Shown: positions 40,907-48,260 of the stretch, one piece after another | How the letters are laid out: each line of letters opens with the position of its first letter | How positions within the stretch are numbered: the stretch's first letter is position 1 | Assembly (NCBI GenBank): GCA_017469685.1 | Contig: JAFUFW010000030.1 | Coordinates: 1-53,461, forward strand | Source: Bacteroidaceae bacterium | Lineage (GTDB): Bacteria > Bacteroidota > Bacteroidia > Bacteroidales > Bacteroidaceae | Direction of reading: 5' to 3' | DNA: 53,461 nucleotides | Notes under the pieces: model-generated | What the model was told of the DNA's origin: nothing | Database searches by the model: none | What the model saw: only the letters and a program-made list of their open reading frames with translations | Program-made: the position numbers and the translations under genes

Positions 40907-42124
40907 CTATTTAAAAATTGCTTTTATCCGTTCCAGTGCCTCACGCATCTTCTCGTCGTTAGCGCAGAGGGAGATGCGGATATAGCGGTTGCCGTTGGAA
41001 CCGAAGATGAAGCCTGGCGTGATGAAGACCCGGGCCTCGTGGAGCACGCGCTCGGTGAGCTCCTCAACGTCGGCATAGCTGTCGGGGATGCGCCCCCAGA
41101 GGAACATGCCCGTCTGCGAGGGGTCGAAGGTGCAACCGAGTGTGGTCATAATCTCCTCTGCGATGGCGCGCCGGTTGGCGTAGGTTCGCACATTGGCCTC
41201 GAGGTGCCATTCCTCGGTGTTGTTCGTCAGCGCCTCGGCCGCTGCCAGTTGCAGGGCGCGGAAGGTGCCGCTGTCGATGTTGGTCTTCACCTTGAGTATC
41301 CAAGAGATGAATTCAGCGTTGGTGCAGAGCATGCCTACTCGCCAGCCTGGCATATTGAAGCTTTTCGACATCGAGTTGAACTCAATGCAACAGTCCTTGG
41401 CACCGGGAATCTGAAGTATGGAGAGGAGAGCAGGCTCCCCCTCTTTACAGGAGAGTGGGGTGGGGGATGACCCCGGCCTGATAAAGCTATACGGATTGTC
41501 GTTGACTACGACGATGCCGTGCTTTTTAGCGAAGGCTACGAGGCGCTCGTAGGTCTCGCGGCGAGCTGGCGCGCCGGTCGGCATGTGGGGGTAGTTGGTC
41601 CACATGAGCTTGACGCGCGAGAGGTCCATGCGTTCCAGCTGCTCGAAGTCGGGCTGCCAGCCGCCGCCCTCAGTGAGGTCGTAGCTCACAACTTCGGCAC
41701 CAAGCAGGCGGGAGAGCGCTGTATAGGTGGGGTAGCCAGGGTCGGGCACCAGCACTTGGTCGCCCGGGTTGACGAAAGCGAGTGTGACGTGGAGTATGCC
41801 TTCCTTGGAGCCTATGAGCGGCTGAATCTCGGTGGAGGGATTGAGGTCCACTCCATACCAGCGGCGATAGAAGGCAGCTATGGCCTCGCGTAGCTCAGGA
41901 GTGCCTATGGTAGGCTGATAGCCGTGTCCGTCAGCCTTGGCAGCTTCGCGGCAGAGCGTGTCGATAGTCTGCTGGCTGGGGGGCATGTCGGGGCTGCCGA
42001 TGGCGAGCGAGATGATTCCGTGTCCTTCGGCATTCAGCCGGGCCACCTCCTTGAGCTTGCGGCTGAAATAGTACTCTTGAACGGAGGCGAGGCGCTCTGC
42101 CGGCTTAAACAAATTCTTTTCCAT
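40907..42124 (-). CDS. PLP-dependent class I/II aminotransferase (aromatic/LL-DAP type)
   Basis: 405-aa fold-type I aminotransferase with 'NSMSKSFNMPGWRVGM' (PLP Lys in SKSFN, about residue 239). Sequence style is that of LL-DAP and aromatic aminotransferases; between pheA and tyrA the likely substrates are phenylpyruvate and 4-hydroxyphenylpyruvate. It overlaps pheA by 20 nt. Between 'NDNPYSFI' and 'LLSILQIPG' there is an extra loop of about 15 residues ('RPGSSPTPLSCKEGEPA') encoded by a C-rich/G-rich near-palindrome; this appears to be a translated repeat insertion next to the active-site Tyr loop. Confidence 0.88.
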   Translation of the reverse strand: MEKNLFKPAERLASVQEYYFSRKLKEVARLNAEGHGIISLAIGSPDMPPSQQTIDTLCREAAKADGHGYQPTIGTPELREAIAAFYRRWYGVDLNPSTEIQPLIGSKEGILHVTLAFVNPGDQVLVPDPGYPTYTALSRLLGAEVVSYDLTEGGGWQPDFEQLERMDLSRVKLMWTNYPHMPTGAPARRETYERLVAFAKKHGIVVVNDNPYSFIRPGSSPTPLSCKEGEPALLSILQIPGAKDCCIEFNSMSKSFNMPGWRVGMLCTNAEFISWILKVKTNIDSGTFRALQLAAAEALTNNTEEWHLEANVRTYANRRAIAEEIMTTLGCTFDPSQTGMFLWGRIPDSYADVEELTERVLHEARVFITPGFIFGSNGNRYIRISLCANDEKMREALERIKAIFK

Positions 42125-42947
42125 TCTTGTATTCTCCCAAAATCTTTAAGTCGGACGTGAGCGGACGTATGGCGTCAATGCCTTGAGTGTAGCGGGTGTA
42201 GTCGCGGTACATGATGTCGACATAAAACAGGTATTCCCATTCGCGCCCTATGATGGGCAACGACTGTATCTTGGTGAGGTTGAGCTTGTAGAACGAGAGC
42301 ACAGAAAGCACCTGTGAGAGGGAACCTTCCTCGTGGGGGAGGGCAAAGACGATGCTGGCTTTGTCGGTCTGCAAAATATTGCGGAGAAGGTTGGCACGTG
42401 AGGGCTGCGAGAGCACCAGAAAGCGCGTGAAGTTGTGCTTGTTGGTCTCGATGCCTTCCTCCAGCACCTTCATGCCGTAGATAGGTGCGGCATCCTTCGA
42501 GCAGATGGCAGCCAGGCCGCGGGCTTTGCTGCGGCTGATGTCGGCAGCAGCGCCAGCCGTGTCCTCGGCCTCCACTACTTTGATGTGTGGGTGCCGGCTG
42601 AGGAAGTCGCGGCACTGCATGAGGGCCACAGGATGGGAATGAACCTCGCGTATGTCGGCCAGACTGTCGTCGGGGTGGCAGACGAGAGAGTGCTTGATGC
42701 GCAGTTTGTGCTCGCCCACGATGGTGACGGGCGACTCACGCATCAGCTCGTAGTTGTGGAGCAGCGAGCCTGCTATGGTGTTCTCAATGGCGGCCAAGCC
42801 TATCATGGTCTGGTCGGTAGCCAACTCGCCGAAGAGCTGCTCGAAGGTCTGGCAGCATACGAGCTCGACGTCCTCTCCCTCGAAATACTGGTGGGCAGCG
42901 ATGTCGTGGAAGCTGCCTTCAATGCCTTGTATTGCGATGCGTTTCAT
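42105..42947 (-). CDS. pheA: Prephenate dehydratase
   Basis: 280 aa: makes phenylpyruvate from prephenate. PDT domain about 1-180 ('IAIQGIEGSFHDIAA', 'AAIENTIAGSLLHNYELM', the essential TRF in 'NKHNFTRFLVL') and an ACT domain about 195-270 ('FALPHEEGSLSQVLSVLSFYKLNLTKIQSLP') for feedback by Phe. No chorismate mutase domain. It is the first structural gene after the leader-peptide attenuator. Confidence 0.95.
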   Translation of the reverse strand: MKRIAIQGIEGSFHDIAAHQYFEGEDVELVCCQTFEQLFGELATDQTMIGLAAIENTIAGSLLHNYELMRESPVTIVGEHKLRIKHSLVCHPDDSLADIREVHSHPVALMQCRDFLSRHPHIKVVEAEDTAGAAADISRSKARGLAAICSKDAAPIYGMKVLEEGIETNKHNFTRFLVLSQPSRANLLRNILQTDKASIVFALPHEEGSLSQVLSVLSFYKLNLTKIQSLPIIGREWEYLFYVDIMYRDYTRYTQGIDAIRPLTSDLKILGEYKNGKEFV

Positions 42948-43002
42948 TTTGTCGGTTTGCTTTTACATGTTTATAGTATCATAGGCTTATCTGCTTTGAA
43001 AC

Positions 43003-43035
43003 AAAAAATCCCGCTTCCTCTCAGAAGCGGGATTT
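43003..43035 (-). terminator. Attenuator terminator in the pheA leader
   Basis: Perfect 12-bp stem AAATCCCGCTTC (43035-43024) with GAAGCGGGATTT (43017-43006), loop TGAGAG, followed by TTTGT. It lies 55 nt before the pheA ATG on the same strand, so it would stop transcription before the gene unless prevented by the antiterminator at 43096-43104. Confidence 0.9.
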
Positions 43036-43095
43036 GTATGTTAAGCTTTTATGTTTTCAATTCTCAATTATGCAATCTTAAACTGACACGCTCAC

Positions 43096-43104
43096 TCCCG
43101 CTTC
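43096..43104 (-). promoter_or_regulatory. Antiterminator strand overlapping the leader-peptide stop
   Basis: GAAGCGGGA, identical to the 3' arm and complementary to TCCCGCTTC in the 5' arm of the attenuator. It begins inside the leader stop codon, so a ribosome at the stop covers it while one stalled on the Phe/Tyr codons leaves it free. Confidence 0.8.
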
Positions 43105-43165
43105 ACCTTGACTTGGTAAAGTAAAAATAGACGTAGGAGTAGTAACGTGCGCTGACGCTATTCAT
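43103..43165 (-). CDS. Phe/Tyr-rich leader peptide of the pheA operon
   Basis: 20-codon ORF, MNSVSARYYSYVYFYFTKSR, with five Tyr and two Phe codons in nine consecutive residues. It starts about 18 nt after the predicted transcription start, is followed directly by the antiterminator and terminator, and precedes the Phe/Tyr biosynthesis operon. It is a classic leader whose translation measures charged tRNA-Phe/Tyr. A longer upstream open frame is read-through beyond the promoter and is not supported. Not in the usual lists of attenuators I know for Bacteroidetes. Confidence 0.85.
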   Translation of the reverse strand: MNSVSARYYSYVYFYFTKSR

Positions 43166-43189
43166 GACTGCTTTGTATTGTTCCGGCTG

Positions 43190-43220
43190 CAAAAGTATGT
43201 GTTTTTTTTCTGCCGGCCAA
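43190..43220 (-). promoter_or_regulatory. Promoter of the pheA operon
   Basis: -7 box TACTTTTG (43197-43190) with TTG at 43220-43218, 20 nt apart. The predicted start is about 18 nt upstream of the leader ATG. Confidence 0.8.
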
Positions 43221-43236
43221 CTTTTTTCTGTATTTT

Positions 43237-43269
43237 TTGCGTTTTTGTTAGCCTTTTGATGTAACTTTG
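43237..43269 (+). promoter_or_regulatory. Promoter of the L,D-transpeptidase gene
   Basis: TTG at 43237-43239, 22 nt spacer, TAACTTTG at 43262-43269. The transcript would start near 43276, which argues against the most upstream in-frame ATG (43274). Confidence 0.65.
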
Positions 43270-43318
43270 TCTCGTGGAAGATATACTTATGCCAAAAATG
43301 ACAATGCTCATGTCTTGC

Positions 43319-44866
43319 ATGAAACACCTCTTTCGCCTTGCACATGTCGGTGCGCTGGTGGGCGCTCTCTGCCTCTCGTCGTGCGGCGAGGGCTGGCGCG
43401 GCTCTTCCGAGGCCGATCTTTCTGAGTTCGGAACCTTCGTCTATGCGATAGACACACTCCAGATGGAGCGGGCACTGACTGACATCCTCTCAAAAGATAC
43501 TTCCCACTTTGCCGCCGACAAGGCTGTGCGTCAACGCTACACCGACGTGGAGAGCTTCGGGCTGGCGCCGCTGTGGTTCACGCGGAAGGGGTTAGCCCCT
43601 GAGGCCGACGAACTGCTCGCTTGCCTGCGCCGAGAGGCACCGCGTTGCGGGCTCGACACTGCTGCTTTCTTCGTGCCTCAGATTGCGAGAGACCTCTTCG
43701 TCGTGCATAAACTGGCATTCGACTCGCTCGGTATCAATATCAACGAGCTACTGCCGCGGCTCGACTACAACCTCTCGCGGGCCTACGTCCGCTATGCTAC
43801 TGGACAGCGATATGGATTCATGCGTCCGGCAAAGGTGTTCAACAACCTTGACCTCAAGACACAAGGCGACGGCTACGCCCGCCTGTTCGACGAGCAGGTG
43901 AAAGAGCCTGACTACGATGCCTCGATGCGCCAGCTGCTATCTGCTGATCGTATGAGCTTCATCCATAGTGCCGTGCCCGACACGCCCTTGTTCAAAACCC
44001 TGCAGAGCAGGCTGAATGCCGCTACTGACACGGATGAAAAGCGAAAGATAGCTGTGAACCTTGAGAGAGCACGCTGGCAGATGAAGCGCCCAGACGAGAA
44101 TAGCCTGGTGCTCGTCAATCTGCCGTCGCAGCAGTTGTGGGCCATTGCCAGGGACTCGTTTCTGAACATGCGCGTCTGTTATGGCTCAAGACTCACAAAG
44201 ACGCCATTGCTCCATAGCGCCATCAGCACCATCGATGTCAACCCCGACTGGATAATCCCTCAGTCGATAGTCAAGAATGAGATTGCCCGCCACGGAGGCG
44301 ACTCATCTTACTTTGCCCGCCACCGCTACTATATCGCTGAGCGCTCGTCGGGCGCACGACTTAACCCGCGTGGCGTAAGTGTTGAGATGCTTGAATCGGG
44401 ACGTTTGCGTGTAGGCCAAAGCGGCGGGATAGGCAACTCGCTCGGCCGCATCGTGTTCCGTTTTCCCAATGATTTTGCCGTATATCTCCACGACACTAAC
44501 AACCGCAGCGCGTTCACCAACGAGCGCCGTTCGCTCTCTCATGGCTGTGTGCGTGTAGAGAAGCCTTTCGACCTGGCCTGTTTCCTGATGCCAGATGCGG
44601 ACGAGTGGACCATCGACCGCTTGCGCATCTCAATTGACAAGACACCGACTACCGAGCGCGGACGGAACTATCTGGCGGAACATGCCGACAGCGAACGGCC
44701 GCTGCGACTCATGCGTCAGCAGGGCGTATCGCCTCGTATGCCCGTGTACATTATTTATTATACGGCTTATCCCAACCCAATCTCGGGCGAAGTGGAATTG
44801 TGGCCCGATGTGTATGGCTACGATAAGGTCATAGCCCGTGAGCTGGGGGCGTTCCTGATGAATTAA
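43319..44866 (+). CDS. L,D-transpeptidase (YcbB/ErfK type) lipoprotein
   Basis: 515 aa from the ATG at 43319, which gives a lipoprotein signal (ALCLSSC); upstream in-frame ATGs at 43274, 43289, 43298, 43304 and 43310 are possible but less likely given the promoter. An N-terminal scaffold with 'LPRLDYNLSRAYVRYATG' and a PG-binding region precede the YkuD catalytic domain (about 255-470). The active site is SHGCVR with Cys410, and 'YLHDTNN' comes before it. It makes 3-3 peptidoglycan crosslinks or attaches proteins to the wall. Size and layout match E. coli YcbB (LdtD). Confidence 0.9.
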   Translation: MKHLFRLAHVGALVGALCLSSCGEGWRGSSEADLSEFGTFVYAIDTLQMERALTDILSKDTSHFAADKAVRQRYTDVESFGLAPLWFTRKGLAPEADELLACLRREAPRCGLDTAAFFVPQIARDLFVVHKLAFDSLGININELLPRLDYNLSRAYVRYATGQRYGFMRPAKVFNNLDLKTQGDGYARLFDEQVKEPDYDASMRQLLSADRMSFIHSAVPDTPLFKTLQSRLNAATDTDEKRKIAVNLERARWQMKRPDENSLVLVNLPSQQLWAIARDSFLNMRVCYGSRLTKTPLLHSAISTIDVNPDWIIPQSIVKNEIARHGGDSSYFARHRYYIAERSSGARLNPRGVSVEMLESGRLRVGQSGGIGNSLGRIVFRFPNDFAVYLHDTNNRSAFTNERRSLSHGCVRVEKPFDLACFLMPDADEWTIDRLRISIDKTPTTERGRNYLAEHADSERPLRLMRQQGVSPRMPVYIIYYTAYPNPISGEVELWPDVYGYDKVIARELGAFLMN

Positions 44867-44912
44867 CTCCTTTAGCCTCCATGCAAGCGGAGCTTGCGAA
44901 AGTCGAATTAAT

Positions 44913-46520
44913 TTACTTCTTCTTTTTCTTCTTAGCCTTCTTCGCAGGAGATTTACGCTCGGCAGTGGTCTTGGGTCGGACGACAAGCCCTTGCACGTGG
45001 CCGTTGCTGTCGAGCTGCAGGCGCTGGCGTGAGGTCGTGGCTGCACGTTCGGTGGCTTGTGCGGCAGGGCTCTCGTTGCCATAGCGGTCCAAGGCTGTCA
45101 CTGCGAAGTTAAGTCCCAAGGCTGCGAAACGGTTGTACTGGAAATGCCTATCAGGCAAAGCCGCGGCCATGAGGTTCTGGGCGGCACTTACGTCAACGGG
45201 CCACTCGCGAGAAGCGTAGACATTGTAGCGCAGGTCATCGGAGCCATCCCAGATGAGCTCCTCGACAGCGTCGCCGGCTACTAAGGTCCGCAGGTGCTCT
45301 GGCGCACGAGGCGTCTGGTCGCTGAGCCAGGGACAGGCGGGCGGCAGTGCGGGGTAGGCGTAGAAATCGTTGCGCAGGAAATCGTAGAGACCTTTGACGT
45401 TGTCTGTAAGGAACTTCGAGCGGAAGTAGCATTGCCCTGCCGTGCCTATCTGTCGGAGGTAGCAGAGCTGACGTTGGATGGCTGTGAGCGGCCAGTTCTT
45501 CTCCTGCGGATGCATGAAATATATGCCGAGGCCGGGTGCCACCTGCCTGCCTGCCGTCTGCTCCTGCCAGTCGGCAGCAAAGGGATAGAAATGAGTCCCG
45601 TCGAAGTACATCATCGGGAATAGTATGTCGTGGATGCCTGTGCGCAACCAACCTTCAGCGTCCTGATGGACGGCATCGCGGGCGTTCCAGCCGCGCGAGC
45701 TGTAGCGCGGTAGGTCGGCATATTTGCCTACGGGCGAACTGCTGACTTTCACCCATGGTTTGGCGGCATGCGTCTCACGGTAGATGCGGCTTACAATACG
45801 GGTTATGTTGTCGCGCCGCCACTGCGCCTTCGACGAGCTGCCGTTGCCATAGCGCTTGAAAGTCTTGGCGTCGGCAAAGGAACCGGCGTTCTCGGGATAG
45901 CGTATATAGTCGAAATGAATGCCGTCGATGTCGTAGTTCTCCACAATCTCGCGGCAAACGGCAGAGAGATAGTCGGCAGTACCGGGCAAGCCAGGGTCGA
46001 GGTAATACTGGTCGCCGTGGCGCACGCAGAGTTCAGGATGTCTGCGCAACACTGTGCGCTGGCCCATCTGCTTGGCTACGGCTGTCTTGAAGCAGGGTAT
46101 AGTGACAACCCACGCATGAAGCTCCATGCCTCGCTGGTGGGCCTCGCTGATGGCAAATGCCAACGGGTCGTAGCCGGGGTCGCTGCCGTACTGCCCTGTG
46201 AGGCAGATGTCCCATGGCTCTATCTTTGATGGATAGATAACGGAACCGCGCACACGCGTCTGCAGCAGCACGGTGTTGATGTTTGCAGCCTTCAGCTGAT
46301 CAAGCAGCAGGCAGAATTCCTGCTGCTGGCGCTGACGGTTGAAAGCTGATGTGGCACGAGTGCGGGGCCAGTCGAGACCGTTCAACGTCGTCACCCACAC
46401 CGCCCGTAGCTCTCTCTTTGGTGCCGTCTGCCAAGCGGGCGGCACGTAGTCGGAGGCTGAGGCTAAGGAAGGCAACAGCGAAATAAGCAGTATATATATA
46501 TAATAATGTGTAGGTCGCAT
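44913..46520 (-). CDS. GHL10-family glycosyl-hydrolase-like protein
   Basis: 535 aa with signal peptide (1-22, ends LASAS). Residues about 35-350 match the GHL10/DUF187 (YngK-type) barrel: 'ELRAVWVTTLNGLDWPR', 'LDQLKAANINTVLLQTRVRG', 'YDIDGIHFDYIRYPE'. Residues about 420-510 are an FN3-like beta domain. The mature protein ends with a run of Lys ('KSPAKKAKKKKKK'), 10 of the last 13 residues. YngK-type proteins are thought to act on cell-wall glycan. It is convergent with the L,D-transpeptidase gene, 46 nt apart, which also points to envelope work. Confidence 0.85.
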   Translation of the reverse strand: MRPTHYYIYILLISLLPSLASASDYVPPAWQTAPKRELRAVWVTTLNGLDWPRTRATSAFNRQRQQQEFCLLLDQLKAANINTVLLQTRVRGSVIYPSKIEPWDICLTGQYGSDPGYDPLAFAISEAHQRGMELHAWVVTIPCFKTAVAKQMGQRTVLRRHPELCVRHGDQYYLDPGLPGTADYLSAVCREIVENYDIDGIHFDYIRYPENAGSFADAKTFKRYGNGSSSKAQWRRDNITRIVSRIYRETHAAKPWVKVSSSPVGKYADLPRYSSRGWNARDAVHQDAEGWLRTGIHDILFPMMYFDGTHFYPFAADWQEQTAGRQVAPGLGIYFMHPQEKNWPLTAIQRQLCYLRQIGTAGQCYFRSKFLTDNVKGLYDFLRNDFYAYPALPPACPWLSDQTPRAPEHLRTLVAGDAVEELIWDGSDDLRYNVYASREWPVDVSAAQNLMAAALPDRHFQYNRFAALGLNFAVTALDRYGNESPAAQATERAATTSRQRLQLDSNGHVQGLVVRPKTTAERKSPAKKAKKKKKK

Positions 46521-46547
46521 CAGTCAGACTATTGCGGTTTGCGGGTG

Positions 46548-46555
46548 CAAAGGTA
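46548..46555 (-). promoter_or_regulatory. -7 box for the GHL10 gene
   Basis: TACCTTTG 27 nt before the start codon, in the 254-nt divergent gap to gdhA. Confidence 0.6.
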
Positions 46556-46704
46556 GTAATAAATTGAAAAAAAGAGCGGATTAAAGCAAAATAATTGGCA
46601 GGGAAATAAGTATTAGTCGTACTTTATTATTGACAAAAAGCAATTAATTGGTCTGTAAACGTATCGGATTGAATAAAAAGATGGGTAAAAGGTGATAAAA
46701 TGCT

Positions 46705-46712
46705 TATCTTTG
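46705..46712 (+). promoter_or_regulatory. -7 box for gdhA
   Basis: TATCTTTG 62 nt before the gdhA ATG. No good TTTG 19-21 nt upstream. Confidence 0.65.
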
Positions 46713-46774
46713 CAGCGTAATCAAAGAAAACGGGCTCAAGGCCCATATTATTCCACTTAATCCGACATAAACAC

Positions 46775-48115
46775 ATGAACGCAAAACAAGTACTGGAAGA
46801 CCTGAAGCAGCGCTTCCCTGGCGAGCCTGAATACCATCAGGCAGTAGAAGAAGTCCTCAGCACGATCGAGGAAGAGTACAACAAACACCCTGAGTTCGAG
46901 AGTGCAAACCTCATCGAGCGCCTATGCATACCCGACCGCATCTATCAGTTCCGCGTCACTTGGGTTGATGACAAAGGAAAAGTGCAGACTAATATGGGCT
47001 ACCGCGTACAGCACAACAATGCCATCGGCCCGTACAAAGGCGGTATCCGTTTCCACAAGAGTGTGAACCTCGGCATCCTGAAATTCCTCGCTTTCGAGCA
47101 GACGTTCAAGAACTCGCTGACTACGCTGCCCATGGGTGGCGGTAAGGGCGGCTCTGATTTCTCGCCCCGTGGCAAGTCGAATGCCGAGGTCATGCGCTTC
47201 TGCCAGGCTTTCATGCTTGAACTGACGCGCCACATCGGTCCCGATGTTGATGTGCCCGCAGGCGACATTGGCGTAGGTGGTCGCGAGGTTGGCTACATGT
47301 TCGGCATGTACAAGAAACTAACCCGCGAGTTCAGCGGAGTGCTCACTGGCAAGGGTCTTGAGTTCGGCGGCTCGCTCATCCGTCCTGAGGCTACGGGCTA
47401 CGGCAACGTTTACTTCCTGCGTGCTATGCTGCGCACCCGCGGCGAGAGCATAGAAGGTAAGACTGTGCTCATATCCGGAGCTGGCAACGTGGCTCAGTAT
47501 TGCGCCGAGAAGGTGTTGCAGCTGGGCGGAAAGGTGCTTACGATGAGCGACTCTGATGGCTACATCTACGACCCCGATGGCATCGACCGCGCTAAGCTCG
47601 ACTACATCATGGAGCTGAAGAATGTATATCGCGGCCGTATTCGCGAATACGTTGAGGATTATCCTAAGGCCAGGTACGTCGGCGACGGTGCCAAGCCTTG
47701 GTTTGAAAAGGCCGACATTGCTTGCCCCTGCGCTACGCAGAACGAGCTCAACGAAGAGGCGGCCAAGGCTCTCGTGGCCAATGGCTGCATAGCCGTTGCC
47801 GAAGGTGCCAACATGCCTTCGACGCCTGAAGCCATCCGTGTGTTCCAGGAAGCTAAGATCCTCTACTCCCCAGGTAAGGCCAGCAACGCCGGCGGCGTGA
47901 GCGTGAGTGGCCTTGAGATGTCGCAGAACTCCGAGCGCCTGAGCTGGAGTTCCGAGGAGGTCGACAAGAAGCTCCTCTGGATCATGGAGAATATCCATGA
48001 GAATTGTGTCAAGTATGGCATCGAGCCCGACGGCTACGTCAACTACGTCAAGGGTGCCAACGTGGCTGGCTTCATGAAGGTTGCCAAGGCTATGATGGCT
48101 CAAGGATTAGTTTAG
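46775..48115 (+). CDS. gdhA: NADP-specific glutamate dehydrogenase
   Basis: 446-aa hexameric GDH that assimilates ammonia onto 2-oxoglutarate. Motifs: 'YRVQHNNAIGPYKGGIRFH', catalytic 'LPMGGGKGGSDF' (Lys about 125), 'DVPAGDIGVGGREVGYM' and the dinucleotide loop 'ISGAGNVAQYCAEK'. Length and N-terminus match the small-type NADP-dependent enzymes (E. coli GdhA 447 aa). The stop codon lies in the loop of a perfect hairpin (48089-48133). Confidence 0.96.
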   Translation: MNAKQVLEDLKQRFPGEPEYHQAVEEVLSTIEEEYNKHPEFESANLIERLCIPDRIYQFRVTWVDDKGKVQTNMGYRVQHNNAIGPYKGGIRFHKSVNLGILKFLAFEQTFKNSLTTLPMGGGKGGSDFSPRGKSNAEVMRFCQAFMLELTRHIGPDVDVPAGDIGVGGREVGYMFGMYKKLTREFSGVLTGKGLEFGGSLIRPEATGYGNVYFLRAMLRTRGESIEGKTVLISGAGNVAQYCAEKVLQLGGKVLTMSDSDGYIYDPDGIDRAKLDYIMELKNVYRGRIREYVEDYPKARYVGDGAKPWFEKADIACPCATQNELNEEAAKALVANGCIAVAEGANMPSTPEAIRVFQEAKILYSPGKASNAGGVSVSGLEMSQNSERLSWSSEEVDKKLLWIMENIHENCVKYGIEPDGYVNYVKGANVAGFMKVAKAMMAQGLV

Positions 48116-48192
48116 CTAATCCGCCATCATAGCATTGGGACGCTCGGCGAAGTGAAACGAAGCCACAGTTCTTTTCGCTATGATGGCTCAAG
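48089..48192 (+). repeat. Hairpin holding the gdhA stop codon, with a competing second copy
   Basis: GCTATGATGGC (48089-48099) pairs with GCCATCATAGC (48123-48133), and GGATTAG (48104-48110) with CTAATCC (48116-48122), leaving TTTAG as loop with the stop TAG in it. The 16-nt GCTATGATGGCTCAAG recurs exactly at 48177-48192, so the middle arm could pair with either copy. Confidence 0.85.
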
Positions 48193-48203
48193 CCTGGTGT
48201 AAA

Positions 48204-48258
48204 AGATAAGCCAAAAGAAAAGCCCCGCCTACGGCGGGGCTTTTCTTTTGACTTATCT
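48204..48258. terminator. Strong bidirectional terminator between gdhA and the OmpA gene
   Basis: 17-bp perfect stem AAAAGAAAAGCCCCGCC/GGCGGGGCTTTTCTTTT with loop TAC, extended by C:G and, after one mismatch, AGATAAG/CTTATCT (7 bp). It ends 2 nt before the OmpA stop. Confidence 0.95.
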
Positions 48259-48260
48259 TA

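Noticed and set aside
43166-43345. Upstream extension of the Phe/Tyr leader ORF to 80 codons
   Set aside because: The extension runs through the predicted promoter and into the divergent L,D-transpeptidase gene; only the last 20 codons lie on the transcript.
44883-44897. Terminator between the L,D-transpeptidase and GHL10 genes
   Set aside because: GCAAGC/GCTTGC is only a 6-bp stem with no T-tract on either side.
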